64,000 nt of DNA from an uncultured Clostridia bacterium (lineage in GTDB: Bacteria > Bacillota > Clostridia > Oscillospirales > Acutalibacteraceae). A program made the translations under genes and the position numbers. Shown piece by piece: positions 48,199-56,824 of the stretch (positions within the stretch are counted from its first letter, which is position 1; every line of letters begins with the position of its first letter). Under the pieces are notes generated by a model. That model ran no database searches, was not told where the DNA came from, and saw nothing but the letters and a program-made list of their open reading frames with translations. The stretch covers positions 62,001-126,000 of the forward strand of contig CANQGM010000002.1 in assembly GCA_947623205.1 (NCBI GenBank), in the 5' to 3' direction.

Positions 48199-49125
48199 AT
48201 GAAATCAATAAAAAGGATAATTAATTTTGTTAAAAAAATTATGGATAAATATGAACCTATAACAAGTAAGTGTAATTATGACAATATATTTGCGATTGCA
48301 GGACAATCTGCATTTTTTATTTTATTGTCGGCTGTTCCCCTATTAATGTTTATTGTTTCAATATTGCAGAATTTACAGATATCAGTAAATTTTGTTGAAA
48401 AAGGTTTAAGCGGAATATTTTCAGAAACCTTTGTTTCACAAATCGCGGCTTTTCTTTCCGATGCTTACGACAGCGCTATGGGAATTTCATTTATTACATT
48501 AATAATTACACTCTGGTCGGCGGCACAGGGAATACACGCAATTACTAACGGACTTAACCGTATTTATAATGCACATGAAAACAGAAATTGGTTATTTTTG
48601 CGTATTCGTGCAATGATTTACACAATAGCTTTTTTTATAATAATACTTGTTTCTCTGCTGATCATCGTACTTGGTTCTTCAATTAACGAATGGCTGTCAC
48701 CGTATCTCGGTTATCTTCCAAATATAGTGGCACTTTTATATCATTTAAGATATATTATAATTTTTATTGTTCTTGTTGTTTTGTTTGCGCTTGTATATCG
48801 CAATTTTCCTAATATAAGCAAGTCACAACACCGTGAATACAGATTTAAATATCAACTGCCCGGAGCCTTTCTGTGTACGGTATCATGGTATGTTCTCTCA
48901 TTCGGAATTTCAATTTATGTTGATGATTTTAACGGATTTTCAATTTACGGCGGTCTTACAAGGCTTGCCGTAATAATGATATGGCTCTATTTTTGTATGG
49001 TATGTCTTATGATATGTGCTGAAATAAATTATGTTTACCATATTAAAATTAAAAAATTTAGTTTTATAAAAATATTATCGAAATTAAGAGAATTAAATCA
49101 AAAAATTTATAAAAAACTAAAATAA
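48199..49125 (+). CDS. YihY/BrkB family membrane protein
   Basis: This 308-residue protein has six predicted membrane helices. It carries the family motifs AGQSAFFILLSAVPLLMF, TLWSAAQGIHAITNGLNRIYN, a central hydrophobic pair, and the late GGLTRLAVIMIWLYFCMVCLMICAEINY. It was once called ribonuclease BN in error; the present view is an inner-membrane protein of unclear transport role. GGGAGGTG precedes the ATG. It is a stand-alone gene after the folD terminator. Confidence 0.9.
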   Translation: MKSIKRIINFVKKIMDKYEPITSKCNYDNIFAIAGQSAFFILLSAVPLLMFIVSILQNLQISVNFVEKGLSGIFSETFVSQIAAFLSDAYDSAMGISFITLIITLWSAAQGIHAITNGLNRIYNAHENRNWLFLRIRAMIYTIAFFIIILVSLLIIVLGSSINEWLSPYLGYLPNIVALLYHLRYIIIFIVLVVLFALVYRNFPNISKSQHREYRFKYQLPGAFLCTVSWYVLSFGISIYVDDFNGFSIYGGLTRLAVIMIWLYFCMVCLMICAEINYVYHIKIKKFSFIKILSKLRELNQKIYKKLK

Positions 49126-49194
49126 ATAAAAAATTTATAATATTTTGCAACCAAAATAATTTTTCATTCGTATTCCTAATAAGGGTGATTTAAA

Positions 49195-49686
49195 ATGGGT
49201 GAAAAATTATTTGTGGGTAAATATACATTTGAGCAAATAGTTCACAAATTTTCCGACACTGTAACAGGAATTTGTGTTATGCGGTTGCAAAATATAGCAG
49301 ACTCAGAGGATTGTTATCAAAATGTTTTTTATAAGCTCTATTATAAATCTCCTGAATTTGAAAGCGAAGAACATCTTAAGGCATGGATAATTCGTGTTAC
49401 AATTCATGAATGTGCAAGTTATATGCGTAAAAACAGGAGACAAATACCTAACGATAAAATAAATAACGAGTACATTACATTTGATGACAGTGACAGTCAT
49501 GACATTTCTTGGGCGCTTATGAAAACACCTAAAAAATACCGTGAAGTACTTTATTTGTATTATTATGAGCAGTATAAGGTAAGAGAAATTGCGGTTATAC
49601 TTGATACAAAGGAAAACACAGTAAAATCTCTGCTTAAACGCGGACGTGAAATACTTAAATCGGTTTACGGAGGGGAGATGAATTAG
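49195..49686 (+). CDS. ECF-type sigma-70 family factor
   Basis: This 163-residue protein has region 2 (residues about 10-75: QIVHKFSDTVTGICVMRLQN, DSEDCYQNVFYKLYY, HLKAWIIRVTIHEC) and region 4 (about 105-160: TPKKYREVLYLYYYEQYKVREIAVILDTKENTVKSLLKRGREIL), the minimal two-domain ECF layout. No anti-sigma gene follows; the next gene encodes a secreted dockerin protein behind a strong hairpin. Its regulon is unknown. An SD-like AAGGGTGA is upstream. Confidence 0.9.
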   Translation: MGEKLFVGKYTFEQIVHKFSDTVTGICVMRLQNIADSEDCYQNVFYKLYYKSPEFESEEHLKAWIIRVTIHECASYMRKNRRQIPNDKINNEYITFDDSDSHDISWALMKTPKKYREVLYLYYYEQYKVREIAVILDTKENTVKSLLKRGREILKSVYGGEMN

Positions 49687-49720
49687 AAAATATTAATTCA
49701 ATAATAATATATATAATTTT

Positions 49721-49766
49721 TACCTTCGTTTTGATAATAATATAATTATCGGAACGGAGGTATTTT
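49721..49766 (+). terminator. Long hairpin that contains the dockerin gene SD
   Basis: Positions 49721-49738 pair with 49745-49762 over 18 continuous pairs including three G-U wobbles, around a 6-nt loop, then TTTTTATG. GGAGGT in the 3' arm is the SD of the next gene. It resembles a sigma-gene terminator and an SD lock in one. A TATAAT (49712-49717) just upstream could start a transcript lacking the extreme 5' arm. Confidence 0.7.
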
Positions 49767-49767
49767 T

Positions 49768-50508
49768 ATGAATAAACCAAAATTATTTAAACGTATGATT
49801 TCGTTTGTTTTAACTGTATCGCTGACTTTGACAATTTTGACAAGCTCAACGATCAACGTATTTTCACTTGAAGAACAGGACCTAACTTCAGACGGAATGA
49901 AATTAGGTTACAGTACATTAAACGGTTACACAAAACTTGTACTGAAAAATCATAATATGAAATCAACACAGAAAACAGCGGTGTATTGCGGCCTTGATAT
50001 TTCTAATCCCTATACATTAGTGCTTGTCGGTTTGTTTTATCTTAACCAAAACGTCGACCTTGATAAATTAACCAAAGACAACTCTTATGCAATTGAAACA
50101 ATTGCAAAGCTTAATGTCTTTTTAAACAAAATGGGCGTTAAAAATAAAAAGGCAGAGGAATTTAAAAACAACGTTTTAAGTTCATATGAAAATATATATC
50201 AAAGCTTTGATACAATAGGAATTTATATTTTTGAAGCGGAAAATCAAGAATCGCTTGAACTTATGAACAATGAATATGTCGATTTTGTACTTGTAGGGGG
50301 AGAGGTTCCCAAAAGTCTTAAAGATATGAACTTTGACGGTAAAACTGATAAAAAAGACGCTTTATTAATTCAAAAATATCTTTCAAAAGAGCTTCAGTTT
50401 ACCGATAAAGACGAAAATGCTTACGCTTTGTATGCGTCTGATATAAATGCCGACAGAAGCATTGACATTGTTGACGTTACCGACCTGCAATTGCAAAATA
50501 TTAAGTAA
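49768..50508 (+). CDS. Secreted dockerin type I protein
   Basis: This 246-residue protein has a signal peptide (about 1-30: basic start, then FVLTVSLTLTILTSS), a middle region of about 150 residues that I do not recognise, and a C-terminal type I dockerin (186-246). Both calcium-binding repeats are visible: D186-N188-D190-G191...D197 and D225-N227-D229...D236. Dockerins plug into cohesins of scaffoldins or anchor proteins, so the host probably has a cellulosome-like or cell-surface display system. The cargo is not an obvious glycoside hydrolase. GGAGGT before the ATG is inside a hairpin. Confidence 0.85.
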   Translation: MNKPKLFKRMISFVLTVSLTLTILTSSTINVFSLEEQDLTSDGMKLGYSTLNGYTKLVLKNHNMKSTQKTAVYCGLDISNPYTLVLVGLFYLNQNVDLDKLTKDNSYAIETIAKLNVFLNKMGVKNKKAEEFKNNVLSSYENIYQSFDTIGIYIFEAENQESLELMNNEYVDFVLVGGEVPKSLKDMNFDGKTDKKDALLIQKYLSKELQFTDKDENAYALYASDINADRSIDIVDVTDLQLQNIK

Positions 50509-50540
50509 ACTTTCAGTCAAATCACTCGCCTGAATTGCTA

Positions 50541-50584
50541 AAAAGTGATGCAGATTAAAATAAATAGATCTGCATCACTTTTTC
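50541..50584 (+). terminator. Rho-independent terminator after the dockerin gene
   Basis: AAAAGTGATGCAGAT (50541-50555) pairs perfectly with ATCTGCATCACTTTT (50568-50582). Confidence 0.88.
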
Positions 50585-50749
50585 TATAAGATTATAAAAT
50601 TAAATGCCAAATAAACATTATTAATTATATTTATAATTCATCAGGCGTCATTTACCTGAATTATTTTGAATATTACTGTTTTAGTAATAACAGAACTTTT
50701 ATTATAAAATTAGTAAATTGAAAGTTATGTGAAACATTTAAAAATCGGG

Positions 50750-50777
50750 TTGACTTATAAATTATTTATAATATAAT
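50750..50777 (+). promoter_or_regulatory. Sigma-A promoter of the marR-ABC operon
   Basis: TTGACT (50750-50755), a 16-bp spacer and TATAAT (50772-50777). The palindromic operator begins at the next base. Confidence 0.75.
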
Positions 50778-50805
50778 TAAAACAGTTTAATATTAAACTG
50801 TTTTA
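50778..50805. promoter_or_regulatory. 28-bp perfect palindrome, probable MarR operator
   Basis: TAAAACAGTTTAAT (50778-50791) is followed by its exact reverse complement (50792-50805), directly downstream of the -10 and over the predicted transcription start. A MarR repressor bound here would block initiation of its own operon. A partial half-site (ATAGTTTTA) follows at 50812-50820. Confidence 0.75.
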
Positions 50806-50857
50806 TATCGAATAGTTTTATTTAAAAGATTTTTTTATTTTTGTTAGAAATGAGTTG

Positions 50858-51310
50858 ATGGCGATGGAATTAAAAACAACTGATTTGATAGGACATGAAA
50901 TAAAAGCGATTAATCAGGTAATACAGCGCAAAATATTTTCATCCGTAGCGAATGCAGGAATTGATAAAATTACCGTTATGCATGGCTGGATAATGGAATA
51001 TCTTTATAAAAACAGAAAAAGAGATGTTTATCAAAAAGATATTGAAAGTGAGTTTGCAATTTCAAGGTCAACAGTTACAAATATAGTAAAACTTATGGAG
51101 AAAAAGGGATATATTAAACGTGCGTCGGTAGAAAGCGACGCACGACTAAAGAAAATTATCTTGACCGATAAAGGAATCGAAACCTACAAATTAATAAGAC
51201 AGACGATTATTGATGATGAAAACCGTTTTAACAGTTTGCTTACCGATGAAGAACGAAATACGTTTTTTGATTTGATCAGAAAGCTGAGAAGCGGAATTGA
51301 AAATAGTTAA
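50858..51310 (+). CDS. MarR family transcriptional regulator
   Basis: This product of about 150 residues is a winged-helix protein: MHGWIMEYLYKNRKRDVYQKDIESEFAISRSTVTNIVKLMEKKGYIKR followed by the wing ESDARLKKIILTDKG. It precedes two ABC half-transporter genes on the same strand, and a 28-bp palindrome overlaps the promoter, so it is likely an autorepressor controlling a drug-type exporter. The start is ambiguous among TTG 50855, ATG 50858 and ATG 50864, because no strong SD is present. Confidence 0.88.
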   Translation: MAMELKTTDLIGHEIKAINQVIQRKIFSSVANAGIDKITVMHGWIMEYLYKNRKRDVYQKDIESEFAISRSTVTNIVKLMEKKGYIKRASVESDARLKKIILTDKGIETYKLIRQTIIDDENRFNSLLTDEERNTFFDLIRKLRSGIENS

Positions 51311-51334
51311 TTACATATCGAAAGGAGTAATATA

Positions 51335-53083
51335 ATGATTAAAACTTTGGGCAGACATATAAAAGGTTTTGTCAGGGATTCTGTTTTAACACCGTCATTT
51401 ATGGTACTTGAGGTGCTGATGGAAACGCTTATCCCTCTGCTTATGGCTTCTATGATTGACAAGGGTATTTCAAAGGGCAACTTAAAGCATATATTTATTA
51501 CAGGCGGAATAATGACAATATGCGCAGTAATAGCATTGCTGGCGGGCATAATGGGCGGCAAATACGGCGCAAGAGCGTCGGCAGGATTTGCCCGCAATCT
51601 GCGGCAGGCAATGTTTGAAAACATACAAACATTTTCTTTTGCAAACATTGACAGATTTTCAACTGCGGGTCTTGTTACCCGTATGACAACGGATATTACT
51701 AATCTTCAAAACGCGTATCAAATGATTTTGAGAATGTTTACACGCGCGCCGGTAAATCTTATTTGCGCAATGATAATGACCTTTGTAATCAACGCAAAAC
51801 TTGCAAGCGTTTATCTTGTGGCAATTGTCTTGCTCGGAATCGTGCTTGGAATACTTTTAAAAGCAACATACAAATACTTTAATCAGGTGTTTGAAAAGTA
51901 TGATGAACTCAATGCAAGCGTTCAGGAAAATGTATCTTCAATTCGTGTTGTAAAGGCATTTGTACGCGAGGACCATGAGGTAAAAAAATTCAATAAAGCT
52001 GCTGACAATGTTTACAGATTATTTGTAAAAGCAGAAAACGCAATGGTTTCGGTATCGCCTATTATGATGTTGACGGTCTACGGTTCAATTATTGCAATAA
52101 GCTGGTTTGGCGCAAATATGATAGTAGGAGGAGAACTTACGACAGGTGAACTCACAAGTATGCTTACATATTGTATGAATATACTTATGAGCCTTTTAAT
52201 GGTAGCAATGGTATTTGTAATGATTACAATGAGTCTTGCAAGCGCAAGGCGTGTTTCTGATGTTTTGGAAGAAAAATCCGACCTTACAAACCCTGAAAAT
52301 CCGGATTATGAAGTTAAGGATGGCAGCATAGATTTTGAAAATGTTTCTTTCAGCTACAATAAAAAAGGTGAAAAACCTGTTTTAAAGGACATAAACCTGT
52401 CAATTAAATCCGGCGAAACAATAGGCATAATTGGAGGTACGGGCAGTTCAAAGACCAGCCTTGTAAATCTTATAGGCCGTATTTATGATGTTACGCAGGG
52501 CAAGGTAAAGGTAGGGGGCAAGGATGTTCGTTCATACGATATTGAAACCCTGCGCAACGAAGTGTCTGTTGTATTGCAGAACAATGTACTGTTCAGCGGT
52601 TCAATTCTCGACAACCTGAGATGGGGTGATGAAAACGCCAGCGAGGAAGAATGTATAAATGCCTGCAAGCTTGCCTGCGCAGATGATTTTATTCAGACAT
52701 TTCCAAATAAATACAACACGCACATTGAACAGGGCGGTACAAATGTATCGGGAGGCCAGAAACAAAGAATTTGTATTGCAAGAGCGTTGCTTAAAAAACC
52801 TAAAATTTTAATTCTTGATGATTCTACAAGCGCAGTTGATACTGCTACTGACGCTAAGATACGCAGAGCCTTTAAAGAAGAAATTCCAAATACTACAAAA
52901 ATAATAATTTCACAGCGTGTTTCAAGCGTTGAGAATGCAGACAGAATCATTGTAATGGATGACGGTCAGATAAGAGATGTAGGACCGCATGATGAGCTTA
53001 TTAAGACAAGTGCGATTTATAGAGAAATATATGAAGCTCAAACAAACGGCAGCGGAGATTTTGACGAGAAAGGAGAGATGTAA
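51335..53083 (+). CDS. ABC exporter half-transporter, degenerate catalytic NBD
   Basis: This 582-residue protein fuses six membrane helices to one ATPase domain. Walker A is GGTGSSKTS, the signature is VSGGQKQR, and Walker B reads LILDDSTSAVD, so the catalytic Glu is replaced by Asp. This marks the non-catalytic partner of a heterodimeric exporter (as in LmrCD and TM287/288). AAGGAGTAAT precedes the ATG. Its partner begins 2 bp after its stop. Substrate is probably a drug or peptide, from the MarR context only. Confidence 0.91.
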   Translation: MIKTLGRHIKGFVRDSVLTPSFMVLEVLMETLIPLLMASMIDKGISKGNLKHIFITGGIMTICAVIALLAGIMGGKYGARASAGFARNLRQAMFENIQTFSFANIDRFSTAGLVTRMTTDITNLQNAYQMILRMFTRAPVNLICAMIMTFVINAKLASVYLVAIVLLGIVLGILLKATYKYFNQVFEKYDELNASVQENVSSIRVVKAFVREDHEVKKFNKAADNVYRLFVKAENAMVSVSPIMMLTVYGSIIAISWFGANMIVGGELTTGELTSMLTYCMNILMSLLMVAMVFVMITMSLASARRVSDVLEEKSDLTNPENPDYEVKDGSIDFENVSFSYNKKGEKPVLKDINLSIKSGETIGIIGGTGSSKTSLVNLIGRIYDVTQGKVKVGGKDVRSYDIETLRNEVSVVLQNNVLFSGSILDNLRWGDENASEEECINACKLACADDFIQTFPNKYNTHIEQGGTNVSGGQKQRICIARALLKKPKILILDDSTSAVDTATDAKIRRAFKEEIPNTTKIIISQRVSSVENADRIIVMDDGQIRDVGPHDELIKTSAIYREIYEAQTNGSGDFDEKGEM

Positions 53084-53085
53084 TT

Positions 53086-54993
53086 ATGAGCAGACCGATT
53101 GGCGGACGCAATAAAAAAATAATGGGCCCCAAACCTAAAGTTAAAAAGCCCGGCAAGGTTTTAAAGCGGCTGATGGGCATAATTTTTAAGAAATATAAGT
53201 TTCAGTTAATAATAGTTTTTGTCTGCATAATCATAAGCGTTCTTTCAAATGTTCAGGGAACATTGTTTATACAAAGATTAATTGATGATTACATTACGCC
53301 TCTGCTTGGAGTTGGTAATCCCGATTTTCTGCCGTTGGCAATGGCAATATTAAGAGTTGCGGCATTTTATGTTACAGGTGCGGTTGCAACATATACTTAT
53401 TCAAGAATAATGGTATATGTAACTCAGGGCACAATGCGTGATATTCGTTGTCAAATTTTTTCGCATATGGAGAGTCTGCCGATTAAATATTTTGATACTA
53501 ATACTCACGGAGACATTATGAGCGTATATACAAATGATGTAGACACACTGCGCCAAATGATAAGTCAAAGTATGCCTCAGATGTTTTCGGGTGTAATTAC
53601 AATTGTTTCGGTGCTTGTCAGTATGATAAGTCTGAGTGTTCCTCTTACGGCAATTACTCTTATAATGGTAGGGGTAATGCTTTTTGCGGCAAAAAAACTT
53701 GTTTCAAAAAGCGGTAAGTATTTTCTTGCACAGCAAATGGACCTCGGCGCCGAAAACGGATATATAGAAGAAATGATGAACGGTCAAAAGGTAGTAAAGG
53801 TATTTAACCGTGAAAAACAAAGCATTGAAGAATTTAAAAAACTTAACGATAAGCTTTTTGACAGCTCATATAATGCAAATAAGTTTGCAAATATTCTTAT
53901 GCCGATAAATGTTCAAATAGGAAACATCAGCTATGTACTCTGTGCAATTGCCGGAAGCTTGCTTGCTATAAACGGCTTTGCAGGATTTACCCTTGGCAGA
54001 CTTGTCAGCTTTCTTTCGTTCAATAAAAGCTTCAGCCAACCCATCAGCCAGGTAAGTCAGCAGGTAAACAGCATTGTTATGGCGCTTGCCGGCGCGGAAC
54101 GCGTATTTAAACTTTTGGATGAAAAGCCCGAATCTGACGAAGGTTATGTTACGCTTGTAAATGCCAGAAAGGAAAACAGCACGCTTGTTCAAACAGATGA
54201 GCGTACAGGATGCTGGGCATGGAAGCACGTTCATAAAGAATCAGGAACAGTTGATTACAAAGAGTTGCAGGGTGCGCTTGTTATGGACGACGTTGACTTC
54301 GGTTATACTGATGATAAAATCGTGCTGCACAATATTGATTTGTATGCCAATCCGGGACAGAAAATCGCGTTTGTAGGTTCCACGGGTGCAGGCAAAACTA
54401 CAATAACAAACCTAATAAATCGCTTTTATGACATTCAGGACGGTAAGATACGTTATGACGGAATAAATATAAACAAAATAAAAAAATCCGATTTAAGACG
54501 TTCTCTCGGTATTGTTTTACAGGAAACGCATCTGTTCACCGATACCGTAATGGAGAACATTCGTTTTGGCAGACTTAATGCAACTGATGAAGAAGTTATT
54601 GCTGCTGCAAAACTTGCAAATGCAGACAGCTTTATCCGCAAATTGCCTGACGGATACAACACAGTTCTTAAAGGTGACGGAGGCAACCTAAGTCAGGGTC
54701 AGCGGCAAATGCTTGCAATTGCGCGTGCTGCGGTTGCCGACCCGCCTGCCCTTATTCTTGACGAGGCAACAAGCTCTATTGATACTCGTACAGAAAAAAT
54801 CGTACAGGACGGAATGGATAAGCTTATGCAGGGAAGAACAACATTTGTTATTGCCCATCGCTTATCAACCGTAAAGAACGCAGACTGCATTATGGTGCTT
54901 GAAAACGGCAGAATAATTGAACGCGGAACACATGAGCAGCTGATTGAGCAAAAGGGCAGATATTATCAGCTTTATACGGGAAAAACTGCTTAG
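53086..54993 (+). CDS. ABC exporter half-transporter, catalytic NBD
   Basis: This 635-residue protein is the second half. A basic N-terminal tail (RNKKIMGPKPKVKKPGKVLKR) leads to six membrane helices, a linker of about 60 residues, and an ATPase domain with Walker A GSTGAGKTT, signature LSQGQRQM (Gln in place of the second Gly), and Walker B LILDEATSSID with the catalytic Glu. It supplies the catalytic Glu to the heterodimer. It is the last gene of the MarR-controlled operon. Confidence 0.91.
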   Translation: MSRPIGGRNKKIMGPKPKVKKPGKVLKRLMGIIFKKYKFQLIIVFVCIIISVLSNVQGTLFIQRLIDDYITPLLGVGNPDFLPLAMAILRVAAFYVTGAVATYTYSRIMVYVTQGTMRDIRCQIFSHMESLPIKYFDTNTHGDIMSVYTNDVDTLRQMISQSMPQMFSGVITIVSVLVSMISLSVPLTAITLIMVGVMLFAAKKLVSKSGKYFLAQQMDLGAENGYIEEMMNGQKVVKVFNREKQSIEEFKKLNDKLFDSSYNANKFANILMPINVQIGNISYVLCAIAGSLLAINGFAGFTLGRLVSFLSFNKSFSQPISQVSQQVNSIVMALAGAERVFKLLDEKPESDEGYVTLVNARKENSTLVQTDERTGCWAWKHVHKESGTVDYKELQGALVMDDVDFGYTDDKIVLHNIDLYANPGQKIAFVGSTGAGKTTITNLINRFYDIQDGKIRYDGININKIKKSDLRRSLGIVLQETHLFTDTVMENIRFGRLNATDEEVIAAAKLANADSFIRKLPDGYNTVLKGDGGNLSQGQRQMLAIARAAVADPPALILDEATSSIDTRTEKIVQDGMDKLMQGRTTFVIAHRLSTVKNADCIMVLENGRIIERGTHEQLIEQKGRYYQLYTGKTA

Positions 54994-55012
54994 ACATTAT
55001 ATATTTAACGGG

Positions 55013-55060
55013 GGCTGTCTTAAATTTGCTTGAGTTATGACGCCGGTATTTAAGACGGCC
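55013..55060 (+). terminator. Hairpin after the ABC operon
   Basis: GGCTGTCTTAAAT (55013-55025) pairs with ATTTAAGACGGCC (55048-55060), with one G-U and a 22-nt loop. No good T-run follows. The arm shares GGxGCTGTCTyAAA with the element at 27743-27866. Confidence 0.5.
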
Positions 55061-55096
55061 TCTTGTAATTGGGATAAATTATATATTTTATATTCT

Positions 55097-55124
55097 TTTA
55101 TACTTGCAAAAATTTTTATATAAT
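55097..55124 (+). promoter_or_regulatory. Candidate promoter for the ComEC-like lipoprotein gene
   Basis: TTTATA (55097-55102), a 16-bp spacer and TATAAT (55119-55124). The -35 is weak. Confidence 0.45.
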
Positions 55125-55187
55125 GTAGAATATTACATAAAGTGTTTGTTTATGAAAAACTGTTAAATATTTATAGGTAATATAATA

Positions 55188-56102
55188 ATGAATAAAAACA
55201 TCCGAAATTTAAGAAAATTGATAAGCCGCAGGGCATTTATTTTTGCGCTTGCAATTTTATGCTGTTTTATACTTTCTGCCTGTTCGTATTTTCAGAATAG
55301 TCAGTTTGATACAAACGGTATGCATAACGATAACCTTATTGTGCATTATCTGGATGTGGGGCAGGGTGATTCAATTTTTATTGAGCTTCCCAATTATCAG
55401 ACAATGCTTATCGACGCCGGTGTAAAAGGACTTGGAGAGGGCATAAAAAGCTATATTAATGATCTCGGCTATTCAAAAATAGATTATGTAATTGCAACTC
55501 ATCCTCATGCAGACCACATAGGCTCAATGCAATATATTGTTGAAAATATGGATATAGGGCAGATATATATGCCGGATGTAACGACTGCGACCAAGACATT
55601 TGAAAAACTGCTTATAGCAATTTCTGAAAAATCAATGAAAATCAAATCGGCCGAAAGCGGAATGAGCATTGTCAATGAAAATAATCTTAGTATCGACGTT
55701 CTGGGACCTGTAAATATAGATGAAGATAATCTTAATAACTGCTCGGTAGTTATAAAAATAATTTACAAAGACAACAGCTTTTTATTTATAGGCGATGCCG
55801 AAAAAGATGAACTGTCTTCCTTAAACGGCGATTTGTCCGCAAACGTGCTTAAAGTAGGGCATCACGGAAGTAATACTTCAACCACAAAAAAATTTATTGA
55901 ACAGGTTGATCCTCAAATAGCAGTAATTTCGGTCGGCAAGCATAACGAATACGATCATCCTAATAAGAAAACAATAAAACTTTTAAATAACTTTGACATA
56001 GAAATCCACAGAACAGATGAAGAAGGAACAATAATAATTTCGTCGGACGGTTACAATATAACAACCAAAACAGGCGGACAATCAATTGCAGGTGATGAAT
56101 AA
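55188..56102 (+). CDS. ComEC-like metallo-beta-lactamase fold lipoprotein
   Basis: This 304-residue protein starts with a lipoprotein signal (FALAILCCFILSACSYF, lipobox LSAC), then the ComEC-type hydrolase domain: VHYLDVGQGDSIFIELP, the zinc motif THPHADHIGSMQYI, FLFIGDAEKDE, and LKVGHHGSNTSTTKKFIE. This domain in ComEC degrades one DNA strand during uptake; stand-alone secreted versions are common but of unclear substrate. It has no channel part. The gene ends directly at the start of a DUF3006 gene. Confidence 0.88.
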   Translation: MNKNIRNLRKLISRRAFIFALAILCCFILSACSYFQNSQFDTNGMHNDNLIVHYLDVGQGDSIFIELPNYQTMLIDAGVKGLGEGIKSYINDLGYSKIDYVIATHPHADHIGSMQYIVENMDIGQIYMPDVTTATKTFEKLLIAISEKSMKIKSAESGMSIVNENNLSIDVLGPVNIDEDNLNNCSVVIKIIYKDNSFLFIGDAEKDELSSLNGDLSANVLKVGHHGSNTSTTKKFIEQVDPQIAVISVGKHNEYDHPNKKTIKLLNNFDIEIHRTDEEGTIIISSDGYNITTKTGGQSIAGDE

Positions 56103-56318
56103 ATGAAGAGGTTTACAATTGACAGAATAGAGGGAGCAAAAGTAATTCTTGAGTGTGAAAATGAAGATTTCGTTTCACTTGATGCGGAGGCACTTCCAAA
56201 AGGAATAAAAGAGGGAGATGTTCTTATGTTTGAAAACGGCAGTTACTTTCTTGATGAATTTGAAACGCAAAAACGCAAAGAAAAAATTAAAAATTTAATG
56301 AAATCACTTTTGGAGTAA
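56103..56318 (+). CDS. DUF3006 domain protein
   Basis: This 71-residue protein has the DUF3006 layout: FTIDRIEGAKVILECEN, then a short beta pattern and LPKGIKEGDVLMFENGSYFLD, ending in a basic helix. Its start codon follows the preceding stop without a gap, so it is translationally coupled to the ComEC-like lipoprotein. DUF3006 genes commonly accompany such MBL proteins; function is unknown. Confidence 0.85.
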   Translation: MKRFTIDRIEGAKVILECENEDFVSLDAEALPKGIKEGDVLMFENGSYFLDEFETQKRKEKIKNLMKSLLE

Positions 56319-56370
56319 ATAAATATATTTACATACAATGATGATTTTGCAGGAATATTAAAAAAATGTA

Positions 56371-56399
56371 TTGACAACTAATATAGGTTATGATATAAT
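56371..56399 (+). promoter_or_regulatory. Consensus sigma-A promoter of tRNA-Leu
   Basis: TTGACA (56371-56376), a 17-bp spacer and TATAAT (56394-56399), both hexamers perfect. Confidence 0.85.
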
Positions 56400-56442
56400 A
56401 TCACTCGTTGAGTTGAGAAATCAAAAAAATCATATTAGTTAT

Positions 56443-56527
56443 GCGAGTGTGCTGGAATAGGCAGACAGGCACGTTTGAGGGGCGTGTGTTTCACGACGTA
56501 CGGGTTCAAGTCCCGTCACTCGCACCA
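56443..56527 (+). tRNA. tRNA-Leu, anticodon GAG, CCA encoded
   Basis: This is an 85-nt class II tRNA. The acceptor arm GCGAGTG (56443-56449) pairs with CACTCGC (56517-56523), with discriminator A and an encoded CCA. The anticodon arm CACGT/GCGTG encloses loop TTGAGGG, giving anticodon GAG for CUC/CUU. The variable arm is long, and the T arm has GGTTCAAGTCCC. The 3' end is partly duplicated at 58160-58175. Confidence 0.95.
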
Positions 56528-56563
56528 AAGGAGCATTTCGATCGAAGTGCTCCTTTAATTTTC
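56527..56563 (+). terminator. Terminator of tRNA-Leu
   Basis: AAAGGAGCA (56527-56535) pairs with TGCTCCTTT (56548-56556), and the stem continues inward with four more pairs; T-rich tail follows. Confidence 0.85.
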
Positions 56564-56616
56564 CTTTATTCATCTCTCGGCGCAAATCAAACGATTTAAT
56601 CCTAAATTTAAATACG

Positions 56617-56649
56617 AAACCGTATCGCTGACTTGCGATACGGTTTTTT
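56617..56649 (+). terminator. Second strong hairpin with T-run downstream of tRNA-Leu
   Basis: AAACCGTATCGC (56617-56628) pairs perfectly with GCGATACGGTTT (56635-56646), then TTTA. No gene lies between it and the tRNA terminator, so it may be a remnant of something lost. Confidence 0.75.
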
Positions 56650-56824
56650 ATCGCCTAATTTTCCTTATCGAGCCACAATAATGCCTGAAACATCCGAGAC
56701 GGATACCGAAATTCCATGTAATTAAGTACGAAAAATGCTTATAATATCTAATGTAAAGGTCTATATGTATCTTCATGATTTTTTATATTATGTATGTAAG
56801 AATTATATAATGGAGTCATATGAT

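Noticed and set aside
50521..50584. Possible CRISPR-like repeat unit
   Set aside because: It is a single inverted repeat (a terminator) with no second unit; no direct-repeat/spacer array was seen anywhere in the window.
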